Positions 18,877-28,200 are shown, counted from the stretch's first letter. The stretch: DNA of 64,000 nucleotides from Paenibacillus sp. FSL H7-0326 (GCF_001955535.1 NZ_MPVN01000002.1:620001-684000), one strand, 5' to 3'. The notes: generated by a model not told the origin, from the letters alone. Made by a program: numbers and translations.

Positions 18877-19140
18877 CACGTACAGTTTCCCCTCCCGGTC
18901 TTTAGTCCTGTGCCTGTCCAGTGTCATGACTTGCCCGAATCAAAATAGGATTCATATCCTTCAATAAGCAGCGCCAATCTTGCCGGACAAACTTCTAACA
19001 TTACTGTATTCGGACAAGGACTGAATTATCACATCTAAAGAGCTCTTAAGTTTTTGTCAAAACTATGGCATGATAGTAAGAAGTGAATCTAACCGTTCAC
19101 GGCCACGAACCAAAGCTTAAGATGGGAGAACACTAAACTT

Positions 19141-20886
19141 ATGGCACTAGACGGAATCGTCGTCCGCGCTATTGTAGACGAACTGCAAGCCTGCGTTGGC
19201 GGACGCATCAATAAAATACATCAACCTAACACACATGATATCGTAATCAGCCTTCGAGCAGGCCGGGAGAATGCCAAGCTGCTGCTGTCAGCAAGCCCTA
19301 CCTATCCCCGGGTTCATTTTACAGAGCAAACCTTCATTAATCCGACGGAAGCCCCCATGTTCTGTATGCTGCTTCGCAAACACTGTGAGAGCGGTATTAT
19401 TGAGAAGATCAGTCAGGTCGGTATGGAAAGAATGATTCACATCGACGTAAGGCAGCGAGACGAGCTGGGGGATGTATCTGTAAAACGGATCATTATTGAG
19501 CTGATGGGACGGCACAGCAACATTATTTTGCTTGATCCTGCATCAGGCACCATGATGGATGGCATCCATCACGTCACTCCGGCGATTAGCAGTTATCGAG
19601 TGATCATGCCCGGATTTGCTTATACCGAGCCGCCTCAGCAGAACAAGCATCATCCTTTAACAGCCGGCTCAGCCGAGTTTGAAGCCTATACAGCCTATGA
19701 AGGGACAGCTGCCAAGTGGCTTGTCGATACCTTCAGTGGTATAAGTCCACTCATAGCCGAGGAGATCGTGTATCGAGCCCAGCTTAGCGGAGAGCCGAAG
19801 TCTGAGGCTCTGCCGAAGTTGATACAGGCCTTCAGTGAAGTGATGAGCCTTGTATCTTCGAACCAGTTCAGTCCTGTGATCGGTCAGAATACGAAGGGAA
19901 AAATGGTGTTCTCAGCCATTCCTCTTACACATCTGAACGAAGAGCTCACCTCATTCTCTTCAATCAGCAAGTGCATGGAGGCGTATTACGGCGAGAAGGC
20001 TGAGCGGGACGCGGTCAAACAGAAGGTGAGCGATCTGCTCCGCTTTTTGCAGAACGAGCGTAACAAAAATGTGAAGAAGCTGGACCACTTGCAGAAGGAT
20101 CTTGCCGAAGCTGATGATGCAGATCAATATCGAATCTACGGTGAGCTTCTATTCGCATCGCTGTATGCTATTCAGAAGGGGGACAAGGAAGCTGTTCTTC
20201 CCAACTTTTATGATGAAGAGCAGAAGGAAGTGCGAATCCCGCTGGATCCGCTTCTTACACCTTCAGACAACGCACAGCGCTACTTCAAGAAGTACAACAA
20301 ATATAAGAACAGCCTGCAGATCATCGAGGATCAGCTGAAAAAGACGCGTGAAGAGATTGATTATATGGACAATCTCCTTCAACAGCTGTCCATCGCCTCC
20401 ATGAGCGATATCGAGGAAATTCGCGAGGAACTGGTGTCTCAGGGATATTTACGGGATCGCAGCAAAAAAGGCACTAAGAAAAAGAAGAAAAACCATTTGC
20501 CGACCCTGCATGTGTTCACATCATCAGAAGGCATTGAAATCTGTGTGGGCAAAAACAATCTGCAAAACGAATATTTAACTAACCGTCTTGCAAGCTCAGG
20601 AGATACCTGGCTGCATACGAAGGATATTCCCGGCTCGCATGTTGTGATCCGGGCGAGTTCTTTTGGTGAAGAGACGCTTGAAGAAGCTGCACAGCTGGCT
20701 GCATATTACAGCCAAGCCAAGGAATCGAGCAGTGTTCCCGTAGACTACACCCTGGTCAGACACGTGAAGAAACCGAACGGTGCAAAGCCCGGTTTTGTTA
20801 TTTACGATAATCAGAAGACATTATTTGTTACGCCGGATGAGGCGCGAATCAAACAGCTGCCGAGCACGATCAAGAACGGATCCTGA
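19141..20886 (+). CDS. rqcH: Ribosome quality-control factor RqcH (NFACT, Rqc2/FbpA family)
   Basis: Binds obstructed 50S subunits with peptidyl-tRNA and directs C-terminal alanine tailing, marking stalled peptides for degradation. Of 581 residues, the NFACT-N domain is at about 1-240 (RKHCESGIIEKI, ELMGRHSNIILLD). A helical coiled coil covers about 270-430, and the NFACT-R domain lies at the C-terminus (NEYLTNRLASSGDTWLHTKDIPGSHV cut here to its parts: NEYLTNRL, DTWLHTKDIPGSHV). The motif usually read as Asp-Arg in the first domain is Glu96-Arg97 here. GGGAG lies 12 nt before the ATG. Monocistronic, ended by a strong terminator. Confidence 0.93.
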   Translation: MALDGIVVRAIVDELQACVGGRINKIHQPNTHDIVISLRAGRENAKLLLSASPTYPRVHFTEQTFINPTEAPMFCMLLRKHCESGIIEKISQVGMERMIHIDVRQRDELGDVSVKRIIIELMGRHSNIILLDPASGTMMDGIHHVTPAISSYRVIMPGFAYTEPPQQNKHHPLTAGSAEFEAYTAYEGTAAKWLVDTFSGISPLIAEEIVYRAQLSGEPKSEALPKLIQAFSEVMSLVSSNQFSPVIGQNTKGKMVFSAIPLTHLNEELTSFSSISKCMEAYYGEKAERDAVKQKVSDLLRFLQNERNKNVKKLDHLQKDLAEADDADQYRIYGELLFASLYAIQKGDKEAVLPNFYDEEQKEVRIPLDPLLTPSDNAQRYFKKYNKYKNSLQIIEDQLKKTREEIDYMDNLLQQLSIASMSDIEEIREELVSQGYLRDRSKKGTKKKKKNHLPTLHVFTSSEGIEICVGKNNLQNEYLTNRLASSGDTWLHTKDIPGSHVVIRASSFGEETLEEAAQLAAYYSQAKESSSVPVDYTLVRHVKKPNGAKPGFVIYDNQKTLFVTPDEARIKQLPSTIKNGS

Positions 20887-20922
20887 CTTAGAGCAGATCA
20901 TTTGAAGACGTAAAGATAGACA

Positions 20923-20983
20923 AAACACCTTCAGAAAATGCAGCCATTTCACGAGAATGGCGACACTACTGAAGGTGTTTTTT
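20923..20983 (+). terminator. Rho-independent terminator after rqcH
   Basis: Outer stem AACACCTTCAG/CTGAAGGTGTT with an inner hairpin GCCATT/AATGGC, followed by TTTTTT. Confidence 0.85.
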
Positions 20984-21046
20984 AGATTAGGGATGTTTCA
21001 GACTGCTTCAGGTATTTGATGCTTCAGTTTCACGTTACGCTGCAGC

Positions 21047-21901
21047 TTACTTTCCGTTTAACTCTTCCAGAACTTCTGCAGCCACGGTTACGCTTCCCAG
21101 ATCCCCGTGGAAGACGACACCCTGTCTCTCCCCGTGAAAATCGGATCCGCCTGTCATGACAAGACTATATTTCTCGGCCATCGCCCTATACCGCGCTTCT
21201 TCCTCCAGGCCATGATCGGAGTGGTAGACCTCAATGCCCTCGGGCTTACCCTGCTCAATAATTTCCTGTACTAGCTCATCATCCCCGTACAATCCAGGAT
21301 GAGCCAGAACAGGCTTACCGCCAGCCTCTCTAATCCATTCCATCGCCTCAGCCGGTGATACACGCGGAACACTGACAAATCCCGGCTTCCCTTCAGCCAG
21401 ATACCGATCAAATGCTTCGCGCATGTTCTTAACATAACCTTTGTGAACAAGTGCATCGGCAATGTGCGGACGTCCAATCGTCTCATCCTTGTCCAAAGGT
21501 CTGTTCATGACACGGATTACGTCATCCATCGTCACTGACAGCCCAAGCTCCTGCAGCTTCTCCAGAATACGTGTATTCCGCTCTTCCCGGGTGCGTCGGA
21601 GTGATTCGAGCCGCTCTAGAAATTTAGTGTTGTGTATATCAACAAAATAGCCAAGCACGTGAATATCCTTACCTCCGGCCCGGGTGCTGATCTCAACACC
21701 TGGAACGACCTGAATGCCGTATTGTTCTCCCGCTCTGATGGCTTCCTCTACACCGGAGACGGTATCGTGATCCGTAATCGCCACTGCTGCAAGACCTCTA
21801 GCTGATGCAAGCCGGACATTTTCTGTTGGAGACTGCATGCCGTCTGATGCCAGCGTATGCGTATGCAAATCACAGCGATTTGTTCCGTGCTCCATAGACA
21901 T
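21047..21901 (-). CDS. PHP-domain phosphoesterase (YciV/TrpH-like, RNase AM family)
   Basis: Metal-dependent phosphoesterase of the PHP superfamily, 284 residues. The metal-binding motifs are all present: CDLHTHTLASDG, ITDHDT, GVEIST, GRPHIADAL, LAHPGLYG and TGGSDFHGE. E. coli YciV/RNase AM members act on nucleoside 3',5'-bisphosphates and 5' ends of short RNAs, and this family assignment is likely. AGGAG stands 10 nt before the first ATG; a second ATG two codons on is possible. It is 41 nt downstream of the LysR gene and may share its mRNA. Confidence 0.88.
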   Translation of the reverse strand: MSMEHGTNRCDLHTHTLASDGMQSPTENVRLASARGLAAVAITDHDTVSGVEEAIRAGEQYGIQVVPGVEISTRAGGKDIHVLGYFVDIHNTKFLERLESLRRTREERNTRILEKLQELGLSVTMDDVIRVMNRPLDKDETIGRPHIADALVHKGYVKNMREAFDRYLAEGKPGFVSVPRVSPAEAMEWIREAGGKPVLAHPGLYGDDELVQEIIEQGKPEGIEVYHSDHGLEEEARYRAMAEKYSLVMTGGSDFHGERQGVVFHGDLGSVTVAAEVLEELNGK

Positions 21902-21942
21902 GTTCAGACTACTCCTTTCGTCATTCGCTCGTCAGAGTCATT

Positions 21943-22857
21943 TTAATCATCGCTTTCGTCTAATGACTGCGCATGCTTCTTCAAGTAATTCAAGAAGGTT
22001 ACCGCTGAAATAGGCAGCATGGAGGATTTAGAATACACCTCGTAAAATTCCCGTTTGAACTCAATATCCTTCAGCTCCAGTATCTTTAAGAGACCGAGTG
22101 TCACTTCATGCTTCACTGAAGAAGGCGATATAATCGTAATTCCTACACCGGCCTCGACAGCGGATTTAATAGCTCCGGTGCTGCCCAGCTCCATCACCGT
22201 GTTCAGCTTTGATGGATCAACCCCGTGCTCACGGATTGCATCCTCCATCACTTGCCTTGTTCCCGATCCCTTCTCACGCACAATAAATGGATACTCAAGC
22301 AGATCATGCAGCCCGATCTCTTCCTTATACGTCAGCGGGTGATTGCCTGGAACGATCAGTTTCAGCTCATCACGCATTGCAGGCTGAACGATTAAATCCG
22401 GGTGCGAGAGCGGCGCCTCAATCATTCCAAAATTCAGCTGATGCTTCATAATTCCATCAATGATTTGAGTCGTGTTCATCACATTCATGACAATGGATAT
22501 ATCAGGATGCTTCTTGCCGAAGGGGCCAAGCAGGCGAGGCAGGACATATTCACCAATTGTCAGGCTGGCGCCAATCAGCAGCCTGCCCTGAAGCTTGTCC
22601 GTAAAGGAAGACATCGCTTCATCCGTTTCACGAAACAGCTCCATGCTGCGCAAGGCATAAGGGAGCAATGCTTCTCCAGCCTCCGATAACTCGATCTTCT
22701 TCGTTGAACGATGAATCAGCTTCGTGCCGAAGTAATCCTCCAGTGATTGAATCTGCATCGTAACTGCTGGTTGTGTCATATGTAAAGCCTGAGCTGCTGC
22801 AGAGAAGCTCCCTTTGTCCGCAACGGTATAAAAAATGTGTAGCTGGTGAAAGTTCAT
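21943..22857 (-). CDS. LysR-family transcriptional regulator
   Basis: A 304-residue LysR regulator. The N-terminal winged helix-turn-helix is at about 1-60 (FYTVADKGSFSAAAQALHMT, TQPAVTMQIQSLEDYFGTKL). A periplasmic-binding-like effector domain (about 90-295) follows. It resembles the CysL/YwfK-like group that controls sulfur assimilation genes in B. subtilis, but no such target is adjacent and the effector cannot be inferred. GGGGGAG precedes the ATG. The neighbouring PHP gene on the same strand is the only candidate co-transcribed partner. Confidence 0.85.
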   Translation of the reverse strand: MNFHQLHIFYTVADKGSFSAAAQALHMTQPAVTMQIQSLEDYFGTKLIHRSTKKIELSEAGEALLPYALRSMELFRETDEAMSSFTDKLQGRLLIGASLTIGEYVLPRLLGPFGKKHPDISIVMNVMNTTQIIDGIMKHQLNFGMIEAPLSHPDLIVQPAMRDELKLIVPGNHPLTYKEEIGLHDLLEYPFIVREKGSGTRQVMEDAIREHGVDPSKLNTVMELGSTGAIKSAVEAGVGITIISPSSVKHEVTLGLLKILELKDIEFKREFYEVYSKSSMLPISAVTFLNYLKKHAQSLDESDD

Positions 22858-22902
22858 CTTGATCTACTCCCCCTTAAACTTTTCTTATTGTAACCGATCC
22901 AC

Positions 22903-22932
22903 AAAAAAAAGTGTGCATATATGCACACTTTT
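22903..22932 (-). terminator. Rho-independent terminator upstream of the LysR gene
   Basis: Perfect palindrome AAAAGTGTGCATAT/ATGCACACTTTT followed on the minus strand by a run of eight T. It ends the transcript of the small gene at 22995-23432. Confidence 0.9.
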
Positions 22933-22994
22933 CGATCAAAGCGATTACTCCACTACGAAGCTATTCTGTTAAACAAAGCTAGCTAGGCTTCGTA

Positions 22995-23432
22995 CTACTT
23001 TCTCTTACGGCTGTTCTTCACCAGCGTCATTCGTCTAGAATGCCGCAGCCAGGAATAGTAAGTCTTCAAGTCACGCAGTTCAATCGTCTCTGACATCCGT
23101 CCAAGGAAAGTGACAATGATCATTTTGTGAAGCGGATTCCCTGTAATATCATATTCACCAGGCAACTCAGAGAATTCAGCAACCACGACTAGATCACCAT
23201 CAATGAGATAAACATCTTGCTCATTCCGATAGTAGGGTGAAATCCTGTTCTGCTTGAGGCACTCCCAGAGCCATGCTGCGATGTTCTCAATATCGTTATT
23301 ATCCTGTCTTACTCGGTCCGCATATCTTAGCTTAGCATGGTTCGTAATGACAACATCAGCTACTCTCTTATCACCTAGAGCCACATAAAAAGGTTCGTAA
23401 GTGCTCCAGCGCTGCATCAACTTGTCTCGCAT
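22995..23432 (-). CDS. Conserved hypothetical protein, 145 residues
   Basis: Not recognised with certainty. The protein is soluble, mixed alpha/beta, with a basic C-terminus (RHSRRMTLVKNSRKRK). A central VVITNHAKLRYADRVRQ resembles the H-A-x-x-R-x-x-x-R pattern of RelE/BrnT-like small RNA-binding folds. The strands YLIDGDLVVVAEF and MIIVTFLG could form a beta sheet. No antitoxin-like partner is adjacent, so a toxin role is not supported. GGAGAGTG stands 7 nt before the ATG. Own terminator downstream; monocistronic. Confidence 0.75.
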   Translation of the reverse strand: MRDKLMQRWSTYEPFYVALGDKRVADVVITNHAKLRYADRVRQDNNDIENIAAWLWECLKQNRISPYYRNEQDVYLIDGDLVVVAEFSELPGEYDITGNPLHKMIIVTFLGRMSETIELRDLKTYYSWLRHSRRMTLVKNSRKRK

Positions 23433-23616
23433 GGGATATCACTCTCCACAAGATAGGTCTTTCTATCTACATATTTAACCAATATATTACAACATAAGTC
23501 CCGATAGCTCAAGGTAAAATTGCTTCTTGTGATAAGAAATTTGAGTTGTTAGTATGTCAATCAAAAAAATCATCCGACGGCAGCCCTATCTGATCGCTTG
23601 ATTAATTCAAAAATAT

Positions 23617-23645
23617 GAAAATAAAGAGCGGCCTATGGGCCGCTC
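23617..23645 (-). terminator. Rho-independent terminator after ylbG
   Basis: Stem GAGCGGCC-tatg-GGCCGCTC followed on the minus strand by TTTATTTT. It ends the ylbF-ylbG transcript. Confidence 0.8.
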
Positions 23646-23690
23646 CTCCGGATTGTATATGAAATTCCTTCCCGATGTATTTACACCAGG

Positions 23691-23957
23691 TTAAATCCCG
23701 CCGTAAAAGCTGGTTTTGTCCGGAATGTCCTTACTGTACTCCGTTTTAATCTCATTTCGATATGAACGTTCAATCTTGCGAACATAGGATAGTCTTTTGA
23801 CATTCTTCATTGTATCCTCTGCGCGCTCTGCGTTCACATACATTACGACGTAATGCATTCTTCTTGAGATATAATGTACTGTGCCATACTTTTCCAGATT
23901 GCGAGCAGCTTTTAGATCACTGACCCATATGATATATCCTGTTCGCTGTGCAAACAT
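23691..23957 (-). CDS. ylbG: YlbG family protein (DUF2129)
   Basis: Small cytoplasmic protein, 88 residues, of a Firmicute family of unknown function. Family features are the N-terminal RTGYIIWVSDLKAARNLEKYG, written here in parts: GYIIWVSDLKAARNL, then YISRRMHYVVMYV, and a C-terminal YVRKIERSYRNEIKTEYS. The length equals B. subtilis YlbG. It lies 87 nt after ylbF on the same strand, the B. subtilis order. GAGGTG precedes the ATG. Confidence 0.88.
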   Translation of the reverse strand: MFAQRTGYIIWVSDLKAARNLEKYGTVHYISRRMHYVVMYVNAERAEDTMKNVKRLSYVRKIERSYRNEIKTEYSKDIPDKTSFYGGI

Positions 23958-24044
23958 ACGAAATTCACCTCTTCTTCAGATTTTGCTATATCTGTCTATT
24001 GCAAAATCCTCCTTGTACCGGCATCGGCATTCATGAAGAATAAA

Positions 24045-24485
24045 TCAGCCGCCGCAACCGCAGCTTCCGCCCCCGCCGCAGCCGCCTTTTGGTGAAGGAT
24101 CGTTGCTAGGAACTTTAATGGAACTAGAAACGGAAAAAGCGATCGTCTCAGACATCTGATGCAGCATATCGTCTAACTGTGCCTCAGCTTCCTTAAAACG
24201 TCTAACTTCTTCATAAGTTTCAAGCTGATCCTCTACAGCCTTAACTTCGTCTTTGGCACTATGATAATTGGGGTGGAAATGCCCAAAGCGCTCCGTTTCC
24301 GCAAATAGCTCCTTTTTGTCCGAAAGACGTCGGACCCATACTTGAATTTCCGGATTCTGCTGAACCCGCTCTTTCCAATATAAATAATCTGTTACTAACG
24401 TAGATTGGTTAATCATATCGCCTAGTTCATAGGCGTATGACAGCACTTGGGCCATATCAACCGTATTTAGCTCAGATACGCTCAT
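24045..24485 (-). CDS. ylbF: YlbF family regulator (RNase Y specificity/Y-complex subunit)
   Basis: Helical protein of the YlbF/YmcA family; with YmcA and YaaT it forms the Y-complex, which steers RNase Y and affects biofilm, competence and sporulation. Of 146 residues, the core shows alternating helices (LSYAYELGDMINQS, EIQVWVRRLSDKKELFAE, HFHPNYHSAKDEVKAVEDQL). The end is a glycine/cysteine tail GGCGGGGSCGCGG. Three cysteines in the tail fit the report that the Y-complex carries [4Fe-4S] clusters, though ligand roles here are inference. The ribosome site is weak. Confidence 0.87.
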   Translation of the reverse strand: MSVSELNTVDMAQVLSYAYELGDMINQSTLVTDYLYWKERVQQNPEIQVWVRRLSDKKELFAETERFGHFHPNYHSAKDEVKAVEDQLETYEEVRRFKEAEAQLDDMLHQMSETIAFSVSSSIKVPSNDPSPKGGCGGGGSCGCGG

Positions 24486-24605
24486 GAAAATTCATCCCGA
24501 TCTATATCAAAGTTCCATTTCTTTTCGGAAAAGGACTATATCTATCATAACATATCAGCCTATACATAAGAAGAGTTTTTGTCTCTATCTTGCTGGCTAA
24601 TTAAC

Positions 24606-26513
24606 TTATTTTGGTAAAATAAGGGACATTTTTGTCCATTCTGAAGGTACAAGTGTACTCTTCTCGACTACGTTTATCACTCTATCCGGTGCAAAATAGC
24701 CGTTTACTGACCAAGGCTCGCCTCTGCCAATCGACTCCGGGATAAATTCTCTACGTATTCCTGCACATTCGATGCCGAGCCGAATCCGCCAGGAAATAGC
24801 CTGCTGAACCATTTGTTTAGCTGTTGAAGGATGATATTCCCGCCATTCCTCATACCAGGACTTCGGTATCGATCTGAAATCAGGCATCAGATTAGAAATG
24901 TCGGGTGTATCTTCTACCTTTTCGTAATAGTGCAGATTGTTTCCGGTATATACGAAGCCTTGTCTTCCTGTTTCTGCACAGAACCTCACAGCGAGCTCCG
25001 CCTGCTCCTTCGTCAGCGGATAGACCCGGGTATCAGGACTAAGACCTTTAATGCCCTTTGCAGGAGAGAGGCCCATCGCAGTCAGTTGTTTCTGTATTTC
25101 ATTCAGCTTGTCCTTGTTTACAATGAAATGGTTCGGGCCAATTCGCTCTACATCTGAGCGCCATACCGAATAAGACGGATGAGCCTCAATCGCATCCGCA
25201 TCCTTCAGATTGGCGCATCTTAGCAGAATAACCGCTTCGAAAGTCGTCTTCCCGAGCTCAGCTCCCCATTGCTCCAGTGTTAACCGGACTTGATCGGGTA
25301 CGCCGGTCTCGCTGTATTGCTCAAGCCACTCCATTACCGTATCCGGCTCGAGTCCATGCTCAGCCGCAAGATGAAGCCGCTCCTTGGTCAACTTGTATAT
25401 CGTCATTCGATCCCTAGCCTTCAGCTCTGCACAGCCCTCCAATATCCATGTCAGACGTTTGGAAGCGCTCTGCGGCACCATGATTTCAAAGTCAGGCTGC
25501 ACGAAGATCCCTGAATAACGATCCTCAGATCGAACCTCATCTCGATCCTCGGCCCGATCCGCATCATCATCAACAGGCTCCTCAAATCGAAAATAATAAG
25601 TCCCGTCCGTAGAGGAGCCTAATTCTCCATAGCCAAAGGCAGCCAGGAGACGTACCCAGCCTGTGGCAGCATCAGCAAGCTCGGTAGTTGTCATCTGCCT
25701 TGCAAATCCATTATCCACTAAGCATGTGCAGAGCATGTCCAGACTGAGCCATGACAGTCCAGCATCTCTTCTTCCACAGCAGGTCAGCAGACTGCGAAAA
25801 TGCCGGGCCCCCGGTATCGGTGATCCATACCTCTCTACCGCAATATGATAAATGTTCTGCCTCATCTGCTCATTTGACAGGTCCAGCCAGCTGTTTAATA
25901 CATCCTCATCAATCGTGATCTGTCCTTCCTCTTTGCGTACCAGACCCAGACTAAACAGCAGATCCATGATGACTGCAATATGCACCGGATAAACATCCGG
26001 ATGTGCGTAAGATAGAGCAAGCCCTTCGAAATCGGAAGACTGGAGAACGGTCATTTCCCCCAGCCTTCCCAGCGTCTTTTTATGTATCGTTCCTTTGGCA
26101 GTCAGAGGCATGCCATGAATCGCAATATAAGACAGGATATGAAGAACTTCCCCTGTAATATCTGATTTCGCTTCAAGAAGGACATGCTCCACCATGGAAT
26201 CATGATCACCTGACAGAGGCAGCTTAGGCAGTATGATTCGTTCTGTCAGCCATACTAAATGCGCGGAAGGAATATAATAGATTTGTTCTCCCCACGTTTT
26301 CTTTACCGTCTTCAACAGTTGAAGACCTCTTAACCGAAGAACCGCAAGATCCAGCTCCAGCCCACTAAGCTGACCCGACAGCTCCTCCTGAAGGGAGTCA
26401 AGCTGCAGCGCCGAGCTGCCGAACAGCCGAAAGGCTGTGAAATACAGCAGCCTCTCTTGCTGATTTAATTGCTCCATACTTTTCTCGAATGCCATTTGTT
26501 CTGGGTTAGCCAT
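24606..26513 (-). CDS. Helicase-associated protein paired with XPB helicase
   Basis: A 635-residue protein without Walker motifs. The first third is helical (QERLLYFTAFRLFGSSALQL). At about 335-460 it has a segment like the XPB/Ssl2 'helicase C 3' module: YSGIFVQPDFEIMVP, then LTWILEGCAEL, MTIYKLTKERLHLAAEHGL. A linker around 315-335 is very acidic. The C-terminus has VFPLTKEQ-like and AISWRIRLGIECAGIRREF segments. The ATG lies one base after the stop of the XPB gene, so translation is coupled. It is probably a partner or loading subunit of the helicase; the exact function is not known to me. Confidence 0.8.
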   Translation of the reverse strand: MANPEQMAFEKSMEQLNQQERLLYFTAFRLFGSSALQLDSLQEELSGQLSGLELDLAVLRLRGLQLLKTVKKTWGEQIYYIPSAHLVWLTERIILPKLPLSGDHDSMVEHVLLEAKSDITGEVLHILSYIAIHGMPLTAKGTIHKKTLGRLGEMTVLQSSDFEGLALSYAHPDVYPVHIAVIMDLLFSLGLVRKEEGQITIDEDVLNSWLDLSNEQMRQNIYHIAVERYGSPIPGARHFRSLLTCCGRRDAGLSWLSLDMLCTCLVDNGFARQMTTTELADAATGWVRLLAAFGYGELGSSTDGTYYFRFEEPVDDDADRAEDRDEVRSEDRYSGIFVQPDFEIMVPQSASKRLTWILEGCAELKARDRMTIYKLTKERLHLAAEHGLEPDTVMEWLEQYSETGVPDQVRLTLEQWGAELGKTTFEAVILLRCANLKDADAIEAHPSYSVWRSDVERIGPNHFIVNKDKLNEIQKQLTAMGLSPAKGIKGLSPDTRVYPLTKEQAELAVRFCAETGRQGFVYTGNNLHYYEKVEDTPDISNLMPDFRSIPKSWYEEWREYHPSTAKQMVQQAISWRIRLGIECAGIRREFIPESIGRGEPWSVNGYFAPDRVINVVEKSTLVPSEWTKMSLILPK

Positions 26514-26514
26514 T

Positions 26515-28200
26515 TTATAGCGTGGCCTCCTTCTCAGCGGCTACATGATATTCATACCCCTGCTCAATAAGAAACATTTGTCTCTTTAACGCAAAATCCT
26601 GTTCTCTTGAATCCTTGGATACCAAGGTATAGAAATAAGCTTTATTAGCCCCTTCCTTGGGACGCAAAATTCTCCCAAGACGCTGTGCTTCTTCCTGTCT
26701 TGAGCCATAGCTTCCCGATACCTCAATCGCAAGCGCAGCATCAGGCAGATCGACAGCAAAGTTAGCGACCTTTGAGACAATCAGCGTAGTAATCTTTTTC
26801 TTGCGAAAATCGGCAAACAGGCGGTTTCTTTCCTGCTGAGAGGTTGCACCTGTTATAATCGGCACCTGTAATTCTTCAGCAAGCAGCTTCAGCTGGCCTA
26901 CGTATTGACCAATAATGAGTGCCGGCAGATCCGGATGACTGTCAAGCAATCGCTTCACTACTGGGAGCTTAGCAGGATTCTCAGAGGCCAGTCTAAATTT
27001 CTGCCTTGGTTCGGCATACAAGTATTTTTGCTTCAGCTCCTCCTCCATAGGTACACGAATCTCTCTGCAGTCCACCTCAGCAATCCAGCCTTGCAGCTCC
27101 AGCTCTTTCCAGGGCATGTCATAACGCTTTGGACCGATAAGTGAAAATACATCCTGCTCACAGCCGTCCTCCCGGACCAAAGTGGCCGTGAGACCAAGTC
27201 TTCTCGTAGCCTGGATGTCAGCTGTAGCCCGAAATACAGGGGCAGGAAGCAAATGCACCTCATCATATATGATGAGCCCCCAGCTGCGCTCTCCGAACAA
27301 TTTCATATGTGTAAATTCATCATTTTGGTTTTTGCGATGAGTCATAATTTGATAGGTGGCCACAGTAACGGGTCTTACTTCCTTCGTCTGCCCGGAGTAT
27401 TCGCCTACAGAGGCTTCCGGAATTGTCGTCTTCTCATTAATCTCCCTGATCCACTGCCTAACAGAGGTCGTGTTGGAGGTCAGAATGAGCACCTCACATT
27501 GCAATCGTTCCATCACAGCGATTCCAATAATCGTCTTGCCCGCGCCACAAGGGAGTACGAGTACACCACTTCCACCAAGTCCGTCTGATCCTTCAAAGGC
27601 GTTTGCCGCTTCCATCTGATAGTCCCGAAGTTGAAATTCCTGGGTCCCCTTGCCCTGCTCTATTGATTTCCACGAGAAGGCAAGTGGACTTCCATGCTTA
27701 TACCCCGCCTGGTCCATAACAGGATATCCGATACGAATGAGCTGCTGTTTAATTAGCCCGCGATCCTTCGCAGGTATTAGAAGCTTCGTATCGGTTAATC
27801 GCTCAAAAGAATACGAGGATAGCGCCTTATGTGACTGAATTTGGTCAATCCATTTGGCCTCTTCGCTTACAAGAATGCATTCTCCAGTCTCATCATCCGA
27901 TTGAAGCTTTAACTTCCCATACTTTTCTACAATTCCGCGAACATCCTGAATCAGTGACGCAGGAACATTCCACCTGGACACCATCACAAGGCTCTCTATA
28001 ATATCGTCAGCACTGTACCCCATTGCAGCTGCACTCCACAGGGTGAGTGGGGTCATTTTATATGTATGAAAAGCAGGAGGACTCTTCACCAATTCCGCAT
28101 AGGGTGCAATTTGTTCTCTAGCGGTCTCATAGCTTGGATGGCCTGTTTCAAGTAATATCGTAAAATCCCGCTGTACAATACACGCTTTGTCTGCGTTCAT
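26515..28200 (-). CDS. XPB/ERCC3-family DNA repair helicase
   Basis: Superfamily 2 helicase of the XPB type, expected 3'-5' DNA unwinding or translocation in repair or transcription. Of 561 residues, an N-terminal domain (about 1-190) precedes the core. Walker A is LPCGAGKTIIG, motif II is DEVH, and motif III GLTATLVREDG contains the XPB-typical RED triplet. Domain 2 has KVANFAVDLPDAALAIEVSG (given as VANFAVDLPDA) and QRLGRILRPK. The ATG at 28200 follows GGAGAAG; the longer frame upstream is not supported. Forms a two-gene unit with the following gene. Confidence 0.92.
   Translation of the reverse strand: MNADKACIVQRDFTILLETGHPSYETAREQIAPYAELVKSPPAFHTYKMTPLTLWSAAAMGYSADDIIESLVMVSRWNVPASLIQDVRGIVEKYGKLKLQSDDETGECILVSEEAKWIDQIQSHKALSSYSFERLTDTKLLIPAKDRGLIKQQLIRIGYPVMDQAGYKHGSPLAFSWKSIEQGKGTQEFQLRDYQMEAANAFEGSDGLGGSGVLVLPCGAGKTIIGIAVMERLQCEVLILTSNTTSVRQWIREINEKTTIPEASVGEYSGQTKEVRPVTVATYQIMTHRKNQNDEFTHMKLFGERSWGLIIYDEVHLLPAPVFRATADIQATRRLGLTATLVREDGCEQDVFSLIGPKRYDMPWKELELQGWIAEVDCREIRVPMEEELKQKYLYAEPRQKFRLASENPAKLPVVKRLLDSHPDLPALIIGQYVGQLKLLAEELQVPIITGATSQQERNRLFADFRKKKITTLIVSKVANFAVDLPDAALAIEVSGSYGSRQEEAQRLGRILRPKEGANKAYFYTLVSKDSREQDFALKRQMFLIEQGYEYHVAAEKEATL

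Noticed and set aside
18928..19140. Promoter for rqcH with TTGTCA around 19054
   Set aside because: The -10 at 17 nt (TAAGAA) matches only half the consensus, so it was not called.
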